In this document: positions 24,914 to 33,500 of the stretch, one piece after another
Layout: each line of letters begins with the position of its first letter
Position numbering within the stretch: the first letter of the stretch is position 1
NCBI GenBank assembly: GCA_019637095.1
Contig: JAHBWG010000029.1
Location: 29,883-93,882, forward strand
Reading direction: 5' to 3'
Length of the DNA: 64,000 nt
From: Sandaracinaceae bacterium
Lineage (GTDB): Bacteria; Myxococcota_A; Polyangia; Polyangiales; Sandaracinaceae
The notes under the pieces: model-generated
Told to the model about the DNA's origin: nothing
What the model saw: the letters and a program-made list of their open reading frames with translations, nothing else
Database searches by the model: none
Program-made: the position numbers and the translations under genes

Positions 24914-25566
24914 AGCGAGCGTTGCGCGCATCGGTCCTCGCGGGCGTGATGGGGCTCGCCGCGGCGGGCTGCGAGGAGGAGCCGATCCAGGTCGGGCGCG
25001 GGCTCGGCCCCGCGGGTCCGACCGGACCCGGGCCCGCCGCGCCCGGGGCGCCCGGGGAAGGGGTCGACGCCGGCGTGGACGCCGGCCCGGAGATCGTCAC
25101 CTACCGCGACGAGGACTTCGTCGACTCCGACTCCAATCGGGACCCGTTCCGCAGCTACGAGTCGATGTTCATCATCCAGGTCCCCGAGATCGACCAGGGC
25201 GGTCGCGACGTCACGATGCCGGACACGGGCATCGACGAGATGCGCCTGATCGGCGTGGTGACCGGCTCGGCGAACCCGCGCGCGATGATCGTGGATCGCG
25301 ACGGCGTCGGCCACGTCGTGCGGCGCGGCGACTACGTCGGTCGCTCCGAGGTCGTGCAAGTCGGCGGGACCGAACAGCTCCCCGTGACGCTGAACTGGCG
25401 CGTCGACCGGATCCGCGACGCCGAGATCGTGCTCACGCGCGAGGACCCCACGGCGCCCAACCGCCCCCCGCTCACCCGCGTCCTGATGCTCCGCAACGAG
25501 GACGAGGAGCGGGCGGGTGGCGCGCAGGGGATCCGGCAGGCGAGCACCGAGGAGACCCGCGACTGA
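24910..25566 (+). CDS. pilP: Type IV pilus lipoprotein PilP
   Basis: A 218-residue lipoprotein anchored in the inner membrane by Cys21 (lipobox AAGC). A Gly/Pro/Ala-rich linker (about 30-60) leads to the C-terminal beta-sandwich homology region with DPFRSYESMF, MRLIGVVTG and AMIVDRDGVGHVVRRGDYVG, the part known to dock onto the secretin N0 domain. PilP therefore bridges the PilNO ring and PilQ. The gene is the last of the coupled pilMNOP run; the next gene, pilQ, is 434 bp away across a hairpin-rich spacer, which is unusual since pilP and pilQ are normally almost contiguous. Confidence 0.92.
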   Translation: MKRALRASVLAGVMGLAAAGCEEEPIQVGRGLGPAGPTGPGPAAPGAPGEGVDAGVDAGPEIVTYRDEDFVDSDSNRDPFRSYESMFIIQVPEIDQGGRDVTMPDTGIDEMRLIGVVTGSANPRAMIVDRDGVGHVVRRGDYVGRSEVVQVGGTEQLPVTLNWRVDRIRDAEIVLTREDPTAPNRPPLTRVLMLRNEDEERAGGAQGIRQASTEETRD

Positions 25567-25573
25567 GCTCGCT

Positions 25574-25604
25574 GGAGGGGTTGTTCCAACGTCCCAACCC
25601 CTCC
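25574..25604 (+). terminator. 10-bp stem directly after the pilP stop (terminator/attenuator candidate)
   Basis: GGAGGGGTTG (25574-25583) and CAACCCCTCC (25595-25604) form a perfect 10-bp stem with an 11-base loop, eight bases after the pilP stop. The 3' side continues as a C-rich run with no U-tract, so intrinsic termination is unproven. It could instead reduce read-through or stabilise the pilMNOP mRNA. Confidence 0.45.
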
Positions 25605-25637
25605 CCCCCTCGCGGGGGCGATGGGGCCCCGGCCAAC

Positions 25638-25658
25638 GGCCATCGCGCAGCGATGGCC
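25638..25658. repeat. Perfect palindrome with 3-base loop
   Basis: GGCCATCGC (25638-25646), loop GCA, GCGATGGCC (25650-25658). It resembles REP-type palindromic units, and the right arm is the beginning of the 29-bp direct repeat copy. Confidence 0.55.
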
Positions 25659-25799
25659 TGGCCTCGATGGCGCGCTCGCGCGCGGTGCGTCTTCGATGGG
25701 GACCCCCACGCGTGGGTCCCCCATCCCCTTCTCGAGCGCGGCGGTGCCATCGACCGACGCCCGTCGCTGCGCGATGGCCTGGCCTCGATGGTGCGCTCG
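25650..25799. repeat. 29-bp direct repeat, two copies 121 bp apart
   Basis: Copy one 25650-25678 and copy two 25771-25799 share GCGATGGCCTGGCCTCGATGG followed by C or T then GCGCTCG; one base differs. A 16-base core of copy one also occurs at 17992-18007, so this is likely a dispersed intergenic repeat family. Confidence 0.6.
25695..25725. repeat. 31-nt imperfect palindrome
   Basis: The two halves GATGGGGACCCCCACG (25695-25710) and CGTGGGTCCCCCATC (25711-25725) are reverse complements apart from small differences in C and G run lengths. It would fold into a nearly loopless hairpin or a cruciform. Confidence 0.55.
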
Positions 25800-26000
25800 A
25801 CGGCGTAGGCGCTCGATGCGTCGCTGGCGCCGCGCGCGTCCCGCGCGTGCGTCCCGCGCGTGCGTTCGAGCGCCGGTGCGCGCCGCGCGGAGCTGCGTCG
25901 GGAGCGGGGTCGCCGCGAGGCGGCCTGTCTGTCGCTTTCTTGCGTCGGTGCCGTGGGGCGTTCGACCATTCGCGTTCAGGGAACCGTCGAAAGAGGACTC

Positions 26001-28202
26001 ATGCGAAGCACCCGTTTGTTCGTCTCGGTCGTCGCCTGCCTCGTCGCTCTCGCGTCGTCCGGGGTCGCACAGACCTCCGACGTCAGCGTCCGCGCCGTCG
26101 AGCTGTCGGGCTCCGAGCACCGCGCGCGCGTCGTGATCACCGGCGACTTCGAGGTGCCGCGGTACGCGGTGCGGACGCGCGAAGAGGGGCGCGTCGTCGT
26201 GGTCGAGGTCGATGGCGCGCGGATCGAGGGCGCGCTCGCCGTCGACGGCCAGGCGGGCCTCGTCACCACGAGCAGCGCGAGCGCGACGGCGCGCGGCGTG
26301 CGCATCGAGCTCGGGCTCGCGGTGCCGGCGATCCATCGCGCGCGCGCCACGGCGGGACGGATCGAGCTCGTGCTCGAGCGCCCCGGCGCCGGGGGGCAGC
26401 CGGCGCCGGTCGAGGCCTCGGGTCCCGCCGAGGTCCGCGCGGTCCACGTCGAGCGCCGTGACGGGCGCGACCGCGTCGTCGTGCAGCTCTCGCGCGCCGC
26501 GACGTTCCGGACGGTGCGCGCAGGGAGCGGGCCGGCCCGCCTCGTGATCGACGGCGCGCGCCCGTCCGCGGGCGTGCCCCGCACGCTCACCGTGGATCCC
26601 GCCGAGGACATGGTCGTGCGCGGCGTGCGCGTCGAAGAGGATCGCGGGCGCACCGTGATCGAGGTCCAGCGCGACGACGGCGCGTTCGGTACGGCGATCC
26701 GCGAGGGCGACCGCATCGTGTGGCTCTTCGCGCCCGCGCCGCGCCGCGTGGAGCGCCCGCGCTCGCGCACGATCGCTCGAGAGGCGTGGGCGCAGGCCGA
26801 CGCGGACGAAGAGGACGAGGACGCGATCGACGGGGACGAGGTCGCGGCGTTCCTGTCCGACGTGCCGATGCAGCTCGGCCGCGCGCGCGGCGCGCAGCGC
26901 TACCGCGGGCGGCGCATCGACCTCGACTTCCACAACGCCGACATCCACAACATCCTGCGGCTCATCGCGGAGGTCGGCGGCGTCAACATCGTCACGAGCG
27001 ACGACGTCTCGGGCAGCGTCACGATCCGCATGCGCAACGTCCCTTGGGACCAGGCGCTCGACGTGATCCTCCAGGCCAAGGGCCTGGGCATGGTGCGCCG
27101 CGGCAACCTGATCCGCGTCGCGCCGCTCGCCTCGCTCGAGAAGGAGCGCGAGCTCGCCATCGCGCGCCAGAAGCAGCAGATCGAGCTCGCGCCGCTCGAG
27201 ACGCGCCTGATCCCGGTGAGCTACGCGACGGCGAGCAACCTCTCCCCGCGCGTGCAAGAGCTCTTGACGTCGCGCGGGAACGTGTCTGTCGACGAGCGCA
27301 CGAACGTGCTCATCGTGCGCGACACCATCGAGAGCCTCGACGACATCGAGGAGCTCATCCGCACGCTCGACACCCAGACCCCGCAGGTGCTCGTCGAGGC
27401 GCGGATCGTCGAGGCGACCAGCCAGTACGTGCGAGACGTCGGCATCCAGTGGGGCGGCAACGTCCTGGCGTCGACGGCGACGGGGAACCCGACCGGCCTC
27501 ATCTTCCCGTCGAGCGTCGGCGTCACCGGCGGCAACTTCGATCAGAACACGCCGAGCGCGGGCCTCTCGCCGTTCGCGCCGCGCGTCGCGACGCCGAACT
27601 TCGCCGTGAACCTCCCGGCGACGACGGGCACCGGGCAGGGCGGCGCGCTCGGCATCACCCTCGGCTCGCTCGGCGGCACCGTCAACCTCGCGGTGCGTCT
27701 CAGCGCGGCGGAGGCGACCGGCGTCGTGCGCATCATCAGCTCGCCGCGGATCCTCACCCTCGACAACCACGAGGCGCACATCGCGCAAGGGACGTTGATC
27801 CCGTACTCGCAGATCAGCGCGCAGGGCGTCCAGACCGCGTTCCAGGAGGCGAAGCTCGAGCTGCGGGTCACTCCGCACGTGACCGCCGACGGCTCGATCT
27901 CGATGCACGTCAAGGTCACGCGCGACGAGCCGGACTTCACGCGGACCTCGGCCCGCGGTGACCCGACGATCCTCAAGCGCGAGGCCGAGACGCACCTCTT
28001 GATCGAGGACGGGCACACCGCGGTGATCGGCGGCATCTACACGCGCAACACCGGCCGCAACGTCGATCAGATCCCGTTCTTCGGTGACATCCCGATCCTC
28101 GGCGTCCTGTTCCAGCGCCGCCGCATCCGGGACGAGCGGAACGAGCTCTTGATCTTCCTCACCCCGCGCATCGTGAACCGCGCCGAGTCGCTCCGGCGGT
28201 GA
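26001..28202 (+). CDS. pilQ: Type IV pilus secretin PilQ
   Basis: A 733-residue outer-membrane secretin. A signal peptide (LFVSVVACLVALASSGVAQ) is followed by two AMIN-like peptidoglycan-binding domains (about 20-230), an acidic linker, the STN/N0 domain (RRIDLDFHNADIHNILRLIA), N1 domain (LETRLIPVSYATASNLSPRVQELL) and the secretin pore domain (VLVEARIVEA near 470, RITTLDNHEAHI-type core). The family end motif IPFFGDIPILGVLF then ELLIFLTPRIV is intact. It forms the pilus pore for twitching and DNA uptake. The ATG at 26001 has a good site, AGAGGA. It is separated from pilP by 434 bp yet keeps the conserved order, so it may be transcribed from its own promoter. Confidence 0.95.
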   Translation: MRSTRLFVSVVACLVALASSGVAQTSDVSVRAVELSGSEHRARVVITGDFEVPRYAVRTREEGRVVVVEVDGARIEGALAVDGQAGLVTTSSASATARGVRIELGLAVPAIHRARATAGRIELVLERPGAGGQPAPVEASGPAEVRAVHVERRDGRDRVVVQLSRAATFRTVRAGSGPARLVIDGARPSAGVPRTLTVDPAEDMVVRGVRVEEDRGRTVIEVQRDDGAFGTAIREGDRIVWLFAPAPRRVERPRSRTIAREAWAQADADEEDEDAIDGDEVAAFLSDVPMQLGRARGAQRYRGRRIDLDFHNADIHNILRLIAEVGGVNIVTSDDVSGSVTIRMRNVPWDQALDVILQAKGLGMVRRGNLIRVAPLASLEKERELAIARQKQQIELAPLETRLIPVSYATASNLSPRVQELLTSRGNVSVDERTNVLIVRDTIESLDDIEELIRTLDTQTPQVLVEARIVEATSQYVRDVGIQWGGNVLASTATGNPTGLIFPSSVGVTGGNFDQNTPSAGLSPFAPRVATPNFAVNLPATTGTGQGGALGITLGSLGGTVNLAVRLSAAEATGVVRIISSPRILTLDNHEAHIAQGTLIPYSQISAQGVQTAFQEAKLELRVTPHVTADGSISMHVKVTRDEPDFTRTSARGDPTILKREAETHLLIEDGHTAVIGGIYTRNTGRNVDQIPFFGDIPILGVLFQRRRIRDERNELLIFLTPRIVNRAESLRR

Positions 28203-28220
28203 CGCGCGGCCCACGCGTCG

Positions 28221-28226
28221 TAAGCT
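28221..28226 (+). promoter_or_regulatory. -10-like TAAGCT before the aroKB start
   Basis: TAAGCT at 28221-28226 ends seven bases before ATG 28234. It lies in the 31-bp gap after pilQ, so the aro gene may be transcribed independently of pilQ with a leaderless start. No good -35 is seen. Confidence 0.35.
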
Positions 28227-28233
28227 CCGGCCG

Positions 28234-29790
28234 ATGGACGCGTGGGTCTTCCTCTCCGGGCCGATGGGCTCGGGCAAGTCGACGTTGGGGCGCGCGCTCG
28301 CCCAGAGGCTGGGCGCGCGCTTCGTCGATCTCGACGAGCGCATCGAGGCCTCGACGGGGCGAACGGTCGCGGCGCACTTCGCCGAGGGAGGAGAGGCGGC
28401 GTTCCGCGCGCGCGAGCGCGACCTCGCGCGGAGCCTCTTGTCCGAGCCACCGGCGGTCGTCGCGCTCGGGGGAGGCACCGTCACGGATGCGCCGACGCGG
28501 CGCGCGCTGCTCGAGGCGGGGACGCTGATCACGCTCGAGGCGCCGCTCGAGGTGCTCCGGGCGCGCATCGGCGACGGGGCAGGGCGGCCGCTCGCGGGCG
28601 AGCTCGAGGCGCGCCTCGCGGCGCGCGCCGGCGCGTACGCCGAGTGCCACGCGCGCGTGGCGACCGACGGCGGCCAGGAGGCGGCGCTCGACGCGATCCT
28701 CGCCGCGATGGCGCGCGATGCGGTCGTGGTGCCGCTCGGCGAGCGCAGCTACCGCGTCGCGTTCGAGCATCGCGATGGGCTCGCGGGCGCGCTCGCGCCG
28801 CTGCGGCCGACCGGCGTCGTCGTCGTGACCGACGACAACGTCGACGGACCGTGGGGGCGCGCGATGGCCGAGGCGGTGGGGGCGCGCGCGCGCGTCGTGC
28901 TCACGCCGGGCGAGGAGCACAAGACGAGCGCGGCGGTCGAGCGCATCTGGGACGCGGCGCTCGAGGCCGAGCTCGATCGCGGCGGCGTGGTGGTCGCGAT
29001 CGGCGGCGGCGTCGTCGGCGACCTCGCCGGGTTCGCCGCGGCGACGCTGCTGCGCGGCGTGCGGTTCGTGCAGGTGCCGACGACGACGCTCGCGATGGTC
29101 GACTCGTCGGTCGGCGGCAAGACCGGCTTCGATCGGCCGCAGGGCAAGAACCTCGTCGGCGCGTTCCACCAGCCTGCGCACGTGCTCGTCGACGTGGAGA
29201 CGCTGACGACGCTGCCCGACGTCGAGCTGCGCGCGGGGCTCGCCGAGGTCGTGAAGTCGGCGTGGCTCGACTCGGAGGACGCGGTCGCCGCGCTCGAGCG
29301 CGACGCGGAGGCGCTCCTCGCGCGCGATCCGCCGGCGCTCCGCGGGGCGATCAAGCGCTCGGTGGCGCTCAAGGCGCGCATCGTCGCCTCGGACGAGCGC
29401 GAGGACGCGGAGCGACGGTGGCTCAACCTCGGCCACACGGTCGGCCACGCGATCGAGGCGGCGCGCGGCTACCGCGGCGTGCGGCACGGCGAGGCGGTCG
29501 CGCTCGGCATGGTCGCGGCGTTCCGCGTCGCCGCCTCGCTCGGCGACGCGCGCGCCGTCGAGCATGGCGCACGCGCGGCGGCGCTCCTCGCGCGCCTCGG
29601 GCTGCCGACGGATCTCGACGCGAGCGCGGGCCCCGACGTTCACCGCTTCGTCGGCGCGGACAAGAAGCGGCGCGGCGATCGCGTCCACTTCGTCGTGCCC
29701 GGCGCGCCGGGGGAGGTGCGGGTGGTCCCGCTTCCATTGACGCACGAATTTGGTCTCGGGGGCCGAGCGCCGGTAGAGTCTTCCATGTGA
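28234..29790 (+). CDS. aroKB: Bifunctional shikimate kinase / 3-dehydroquinate synthase fusion
   Basis: A 518-residue fusion of two shikimate-pathway enzymes. Residues about 1-165 are shikimate kinase: Walker A GPMGSGKST near 9-17, DLDERIE for shikimate binding, GGGTV and RPLAGELEARLAARAGAY. Residues about 170-500 are dehydroquinate synthase: NAD-site GGGVVGDLAGFAAATLLRG, substrate-site PTTTLAMVDSSVGGKTGF, and the metal-binding HTVGHAIE. Both sets of catalytic motifs are intact. It would catalyse steps two and five of chorismate synthesis. It lies 31 bp after pilQ, a neighbourhood also known in proteobacteria where aroK-aroB follow pilQ. C-terminal 20 residues are variable. Confidence 0.95.
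   Translation: MDAWVFLSGPMGSGKSTLGRALAQRLGARFVDLDERIEASTGRTVAAHFAEGGEAAFRARERDLARSLLSEPPAVVALGGGTVTDAPTRRALLEAGTLITLEAPLEVLRARIGDGAGRPLAGELEARLAARAGAYAECHARVATDGGQEAALDAILAAMARDAVVVPLGERSYRVAFEHRDGLAGALAPLRPTGVVVVTDDNVDGPWGRAMAEAVGARARVVLTPGEEHKTSAAVERIWDAALEAELDRGGVVVAIGGGVVGDLAGFAAATLLRGVRFVQVPTTTLAMVDSSVGGKTGFDRPQGKNLVGAFHQPAHVLVDVETLTTLPDVELRAGLAEVVKSAWLDSEDAVAALERDAEALLARDPPALRGAIKRSVALKARIVASDEREDAERRWLNLGHTVGHAIEAARGYRGVRHGEAVALGMVAAFRVAASLGDARAVEHGARAAALLARLGLPTDLDASAGPDVHRFVGADKKRRGDRVHFVVPGAPGEVRVVPLPLTHEFGLGGRAPVESSM
29750..29779 (+). promoter_or_regulatory. Candidate promoter for the lipoprotein at 29808
   Basis: TTGGTC (29750-29755) and TAGAGT (29774-29779), 18-bp spacing, lie within the 3' end of aroKB. 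Transcription would start near 29786, giving a 22-base leader containing GGAGG before ATG 29808. Confidence 0.45.
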
Positions 29791-29807
29791 GCACCTGCGG
29801 AGGCTTC

Positions 29808-30500
29808 ATGCGTCGATCGCTCCTGTCGTTGGCTCTGACGTCCGCCCTGGCCGCGGGGTGTGCCCCAGGGAACCCCGGCCTGGTCGTGAGCAACGTGATC
29901 GACCCCGACGATCAGTGTGTCTACGCCATCGGAGGCATCGCGCGCACGATCGGGTACTTCGACGTCGGGGTCCCGAACAACAGCTACGAGGCCGCGTTCC
30001 GGTTCCTGAACCAGCTCATGAACCTCTCGCAGAGCGGCGTGGCGGGCTTCCCCCCGATGGCCGATCCGAACGTGATCCAGGTGCAGGCGCTCGAGGTCGA
30101 GATCCGGGACATCGGCAATCGGCCGCTCGCGTTCTTCGACGGCGCCAACCCGTTCACCGTCCCGGTCGGCGGCGTCGCCGTCCCGTCGGGGGATGGGATG
30201 CAGGCCGGCGAGGGCCTCGGCTTCGCGCAGATCATCCCGCCGGTCTACGCCGCGGACCTCGGTGAGGTCGCGGGGACGGACGCGATGATCGTCGTGTCGG
30301 TCCGCGCGATCGGCCGCACCACCGGCGGCGCCGAGGTGGTCAGCGACGAGTTCATCTTCCCGGTCCAGCTCTGCAGTGGCTGCCTCTCGGTCTGCCTCAC
30401 CGACGACATGGGCGAGCCGCTCTGCCGCCCTACGTGCCTGCCGGGGCAAGACAACGTGCACATCGCGTGCGACGCGTCGTGCATCGCCGGCCGTACCTGA
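29808..30500 (+). CDS. Lipoprotein, unknown function
   Basis: A 230-residue lipoprotein. The signal (MRRSLLSLALTSALAAGC) ends in lipobox AAGC at Cys18. The mature part begins with VVSNVIDPDDQCVYAIGG and reads as a beta-rich domain; the C-terminal 50 residues contain about seven Cys (CSGCLSVCLTDD, CRPTCLPGQ, CDASCIAG), which suggests disulfide stabilisation at the surface. The ATG has a strong ribosome binding site (GGAGG). No known catalytic or binding motif is recognised. It is convergent with the giant TPR gene, whose stop is 3 bp away. Confidence 0.75.
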   Translation: MRRSLLSLALTSALAAGCAPGNPGLVVSNVIDPDDQCVYAIGGIARTIGYFDVGVPNNSYEAAFRFLNQLMNLSQSGVAGFPPMADPNVIQVQALEVEIRDIGNRPLAFFDGANPFTVPVGGVAVPSGDGMQAGEGLGFAQIIPPVYAADLGEVAGTDAMIVVSVRAIGRTTGGAEVVSDEFIFPVQLCSGCLSVCLTDDMGEPLCRPTCLPGQDNVHIACDASCIAGRT

Positions 30501-30503
30501 TCG

Positions 30504-33500
30504 TCAGCGCGGGAGGTGGCCGAACGCGAAGCGCGCGAGCGCGGCGGCGCGGCCCGACCCGAGCACCGCGCTGAGCGCGGCCTCGTCGGTGACGGGGCCC
30601 TCGGCGAGCGCGAGGACGGCCTTGCCCAGGTCGCCACACGCGATGAGGCCCGCGCGATCCGCGGCGACGAACGACGCGTCGCGCGTGGCGGCGACGTCGT
30701 CCCAGCGCTCGGTCGAGAGCAAGAGCTCGCGCACCTCCGCCTGATGGCGCGCCGGGATGGTGTTCCAGAGCTCGCTCGCGATCGCGGCGGCCTCGCGCGG
30801 GATCGCGCCGCCCGCCTCGGCGGGGCCGAACGCGGCGCTCACCGCCTCGACGACGAGGGTCGCCCGCTCGATCGGCAGGGTCGCGACGAGCAGATGATCG
30901 GGGCGCGAGAGCTCGAGGGCGCGACCGAGCGCGAAGCTCATCGCGTCTTCGTCGGGGGCGAACGGGCCCGCCGCCACCAGCGACGGGGGCACCGTGCGGT
31001 AGACGCGGAGCGAGGGCGGGCGGTTCGGCGCGTAGTAGAGCTGCGGGAGGTCGACCACGCGCAGCGCCTCGAGCGTGCGCACGAACGCGCGCGAGACGGG
31101 GTCGGTCGCGATCCGCAGCACGCGCTCGTTGCCGTCGGGCGGCGGCTCGATCCGCTCGCGGAAGAGCGGCGTCGCGTCCTCCCACAAGAGCGCCCACAGC
31201 CGCCGGTTCGCGGAGAGGGGGCCCCCGCGGAGCCAGTCGTTGAGCTCGGAGGGCAGGGCGCCGCGCAGCGGCTCGGCGCTCGCCAGCTCCGGCTCGATCA
31301 GCGCGAGCACGCCCCGCGCGAGGTGGAGCGCCTCGGGGGCGACGACACGCTCCCCGAGCGCGACGAGCTGCCTCGCCGCGGAGAGGCGGTGCGGCTCGCG
31401 GGCGAGGCAGCGGGTCAGGAGGGTGGCCGCGCGCGCGAGGCCGCCCGCGTCGCCACGCGCGGCGAGCTCGATGGCGAGCCGCTCCATGGCCTCTGGTGTC
31501 TCGGGCTCGGCCGCAGGCGACACCCACGCCAGGCCCGGCGGCGGTCGCGAGGGCACCCGGGTGTCCGGCACCTCGACGGCCGCCCAGCGCTCGATGCTCG
31601 GGCGCCCCGTCGCGACGGTGGCGTCCTCGTCGCCGTCTTCGTCGCCGTCTTCGCCGCCGTCTTCGCCGCCGTCTTCGTCGCCGTCTTCGTCGCCGTCTTC
31701 GTCGCCGTCTTCGTCGCCGTCTTCGTCGCCGTCTTCGTCGCCGTCTTCGTCGCCGTCTTCGTCGCCGTCTTCGTCGCCGTCTTCGTCGCCGTCTTCGTCG
31801 CCGCCTTCGTCGCCGTCTTCGTCGCCGTCTTCGTCGCCGTCTTCGTCGCCGTCTTCGTCGCCGTCCTCGTCGCCGTCCTCGTCGCCGTCTTCGTCGCCGT
31901 CCTCGTCGCGGTCCTCGTCGCGGTCCTCGTCGCGGTCCTCGTCGCCGTCCGCCGGCGCCGGGCGAAGCTCGCCGGTCGGTTCGGCCGGGGCGACCGACGC
32001 CTGCGGCGTCCCCGTCGCGCCGTCGCCAGCGACCTCGTCGGCCAGCGCTCCCCAGTCCGCGAACGCGCCCTCTTCCGGTTCGCCGGGCGGAGCCTCGGAG
32101 ACGCGCAAGCCGAGCTGACCGGCCATCATCCGTGCGCCCGCGTGCGCCGGCTTGGCACGCAGCGCGGCGCGGAGGCGGGACTCGGCCTCGTCGCGCAGGC
32201 CCGCCTCGAACGCCCACGTCGCCGCCTCGAGCTCGATGTCTGCGACGAGCTCCGCGTCCGCGCCTTCCTCCGCCGCCGTCGCGAGCGCCTCTCCCACCGT
32301 CGCGAGCGCGGCGTCGAGGTCGCGGCGACCGATCGCGTGCAGGCGCGCCATCCGCAGCAGGAGCCGGGCGCGAGCCTCACCCATCCAGGCGTCGTCCGCG
32401 TGTCGCCGCAGGACGCCGAGGAGCCGCGCGAACGCCGCCTCGCCGCGCGCGCGATCCGTCGCGAGCAGGTCGCCGGCGAGCCGAGACAGGCTCCCCTCGA
32501 GCTCCGCCTCGCCCGCGTGCTCCCAGACCTCGGCGAGGATCTCGAAGGCGCGCTCCGGCCGCGCGAGCTCGCGCTCGTAGAGATCCGCCGCGATCATCGC
32601 CATGCGCACCCGCACGGCCGGGTGCCCCGCGCGCTCGCTCAGCGCGTGCGCCGCGCGGGCGAGCGTCTCGACGTCACCGCGCGCGCGCGCGAGCCGCTCG
32701 ATCGACGCGTAGATCACGCCGGCCTGCGGGTGTCGCTCGACCGCATCGAGGTACGCGCGGAGCGCCCGGTCGGCGTCACCGTGGCGCTCGAGCCAGCGCG
32801 CCCAGCGGTAGCGGAGCGAGCGCCGCCCGTTGGGCCCCATCGCGCGCTCGACGAGCATCGCGTAGGTGCGCTCGGCGACCTCCGCGTCGCCGAGCTCGAG
32901 CGCGAGCTGCTCGAACGCGACGAGGAGCGGCCCGCTCCCCGGGGCGCGACCCAGGCCCTCTACCGCGGCCGTGAGCGCGAGGCGTGAGTCGCCGGCGACC
33001 CGCCACGCGAGCTGGACGGCGTGCCGATAGACCGTCGCGGCGGGCGCACCCTCGAGGGTGCCTCCGACCTCACGCAGCAACGAGACGGCCCGATCCGTCC
33101 GGCCGATCTCGGCGAGACCGGTCGCCGCGCGCAGCAGGGCGCCGAGATCCTCTCCCGCGCCAGCGCGCCGGAGGAACGCCTCGGCCCGGTCGGCATCCCC
33201 GCGCAGCCTCGCGTGCGCCGCGGCGAGCTCGAGCAGCGTCTCGTTCTCGTCGCCTCCGGCCTCGAGGCGGAGCGACAGCACCGCGAGCAGCCGGTCCGTC
33301 TCCCCGGTCTCCGCGTAGAGCTCGACGAGGCGATCCAGGGCCGAGCGGTCGTGCGGTCGCTCGCCGAGCAAGCGCAGGTGCGCGCGGGCCTCCGCCGCGC
33401 GATCGCCGAGCTCGCGGTGCAGCGCCGCGAGCTCCCGCAGCTTCGTGAGGTGGGCCTCGCCCTCCGCGATCGCGAGCTCGCGCTCGAGCGCGTCGCGCTG

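Larger units (their letters stand above)
25567..26000. other. Hairpin-rich spacer between pilP and pilQ
   Basis: This 434-bp gap holds no convincing gene. It contains at least three perfect or near-perfect palindromes within 160 bp (25574-25604, 25638-25658, 25695-25725), a 29-bp direct repeat (25650-25678 and 25771-25799 with one mismatch), a GC-only hairpin (25605-25618) and a 13-bp tandem duplication (25838-25863). An open frame runs through it, but the protein is low-complexity Arg/Ala/Pro and continues out of frame into pilQ. The last 15 bases before the pilQ ATG carry a good ribosome binding site. Confidence 0.75.

Noticed and set aside
25581..26136. Small open frames in the pilP-pilQ gap considered as genes
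   Set aside because: Products are Arg/Ala/Pro low-complexity, run through palindromes and into pilQ in the wrong frame, and lack ribosome binding sites.
31623..31950. Tandem repeats considered as a CRISPR array
   Set aside because: The 12-base unit has no spacers, no Cas genes are nearby, and it encodes a continuous acidic run inside a gene.
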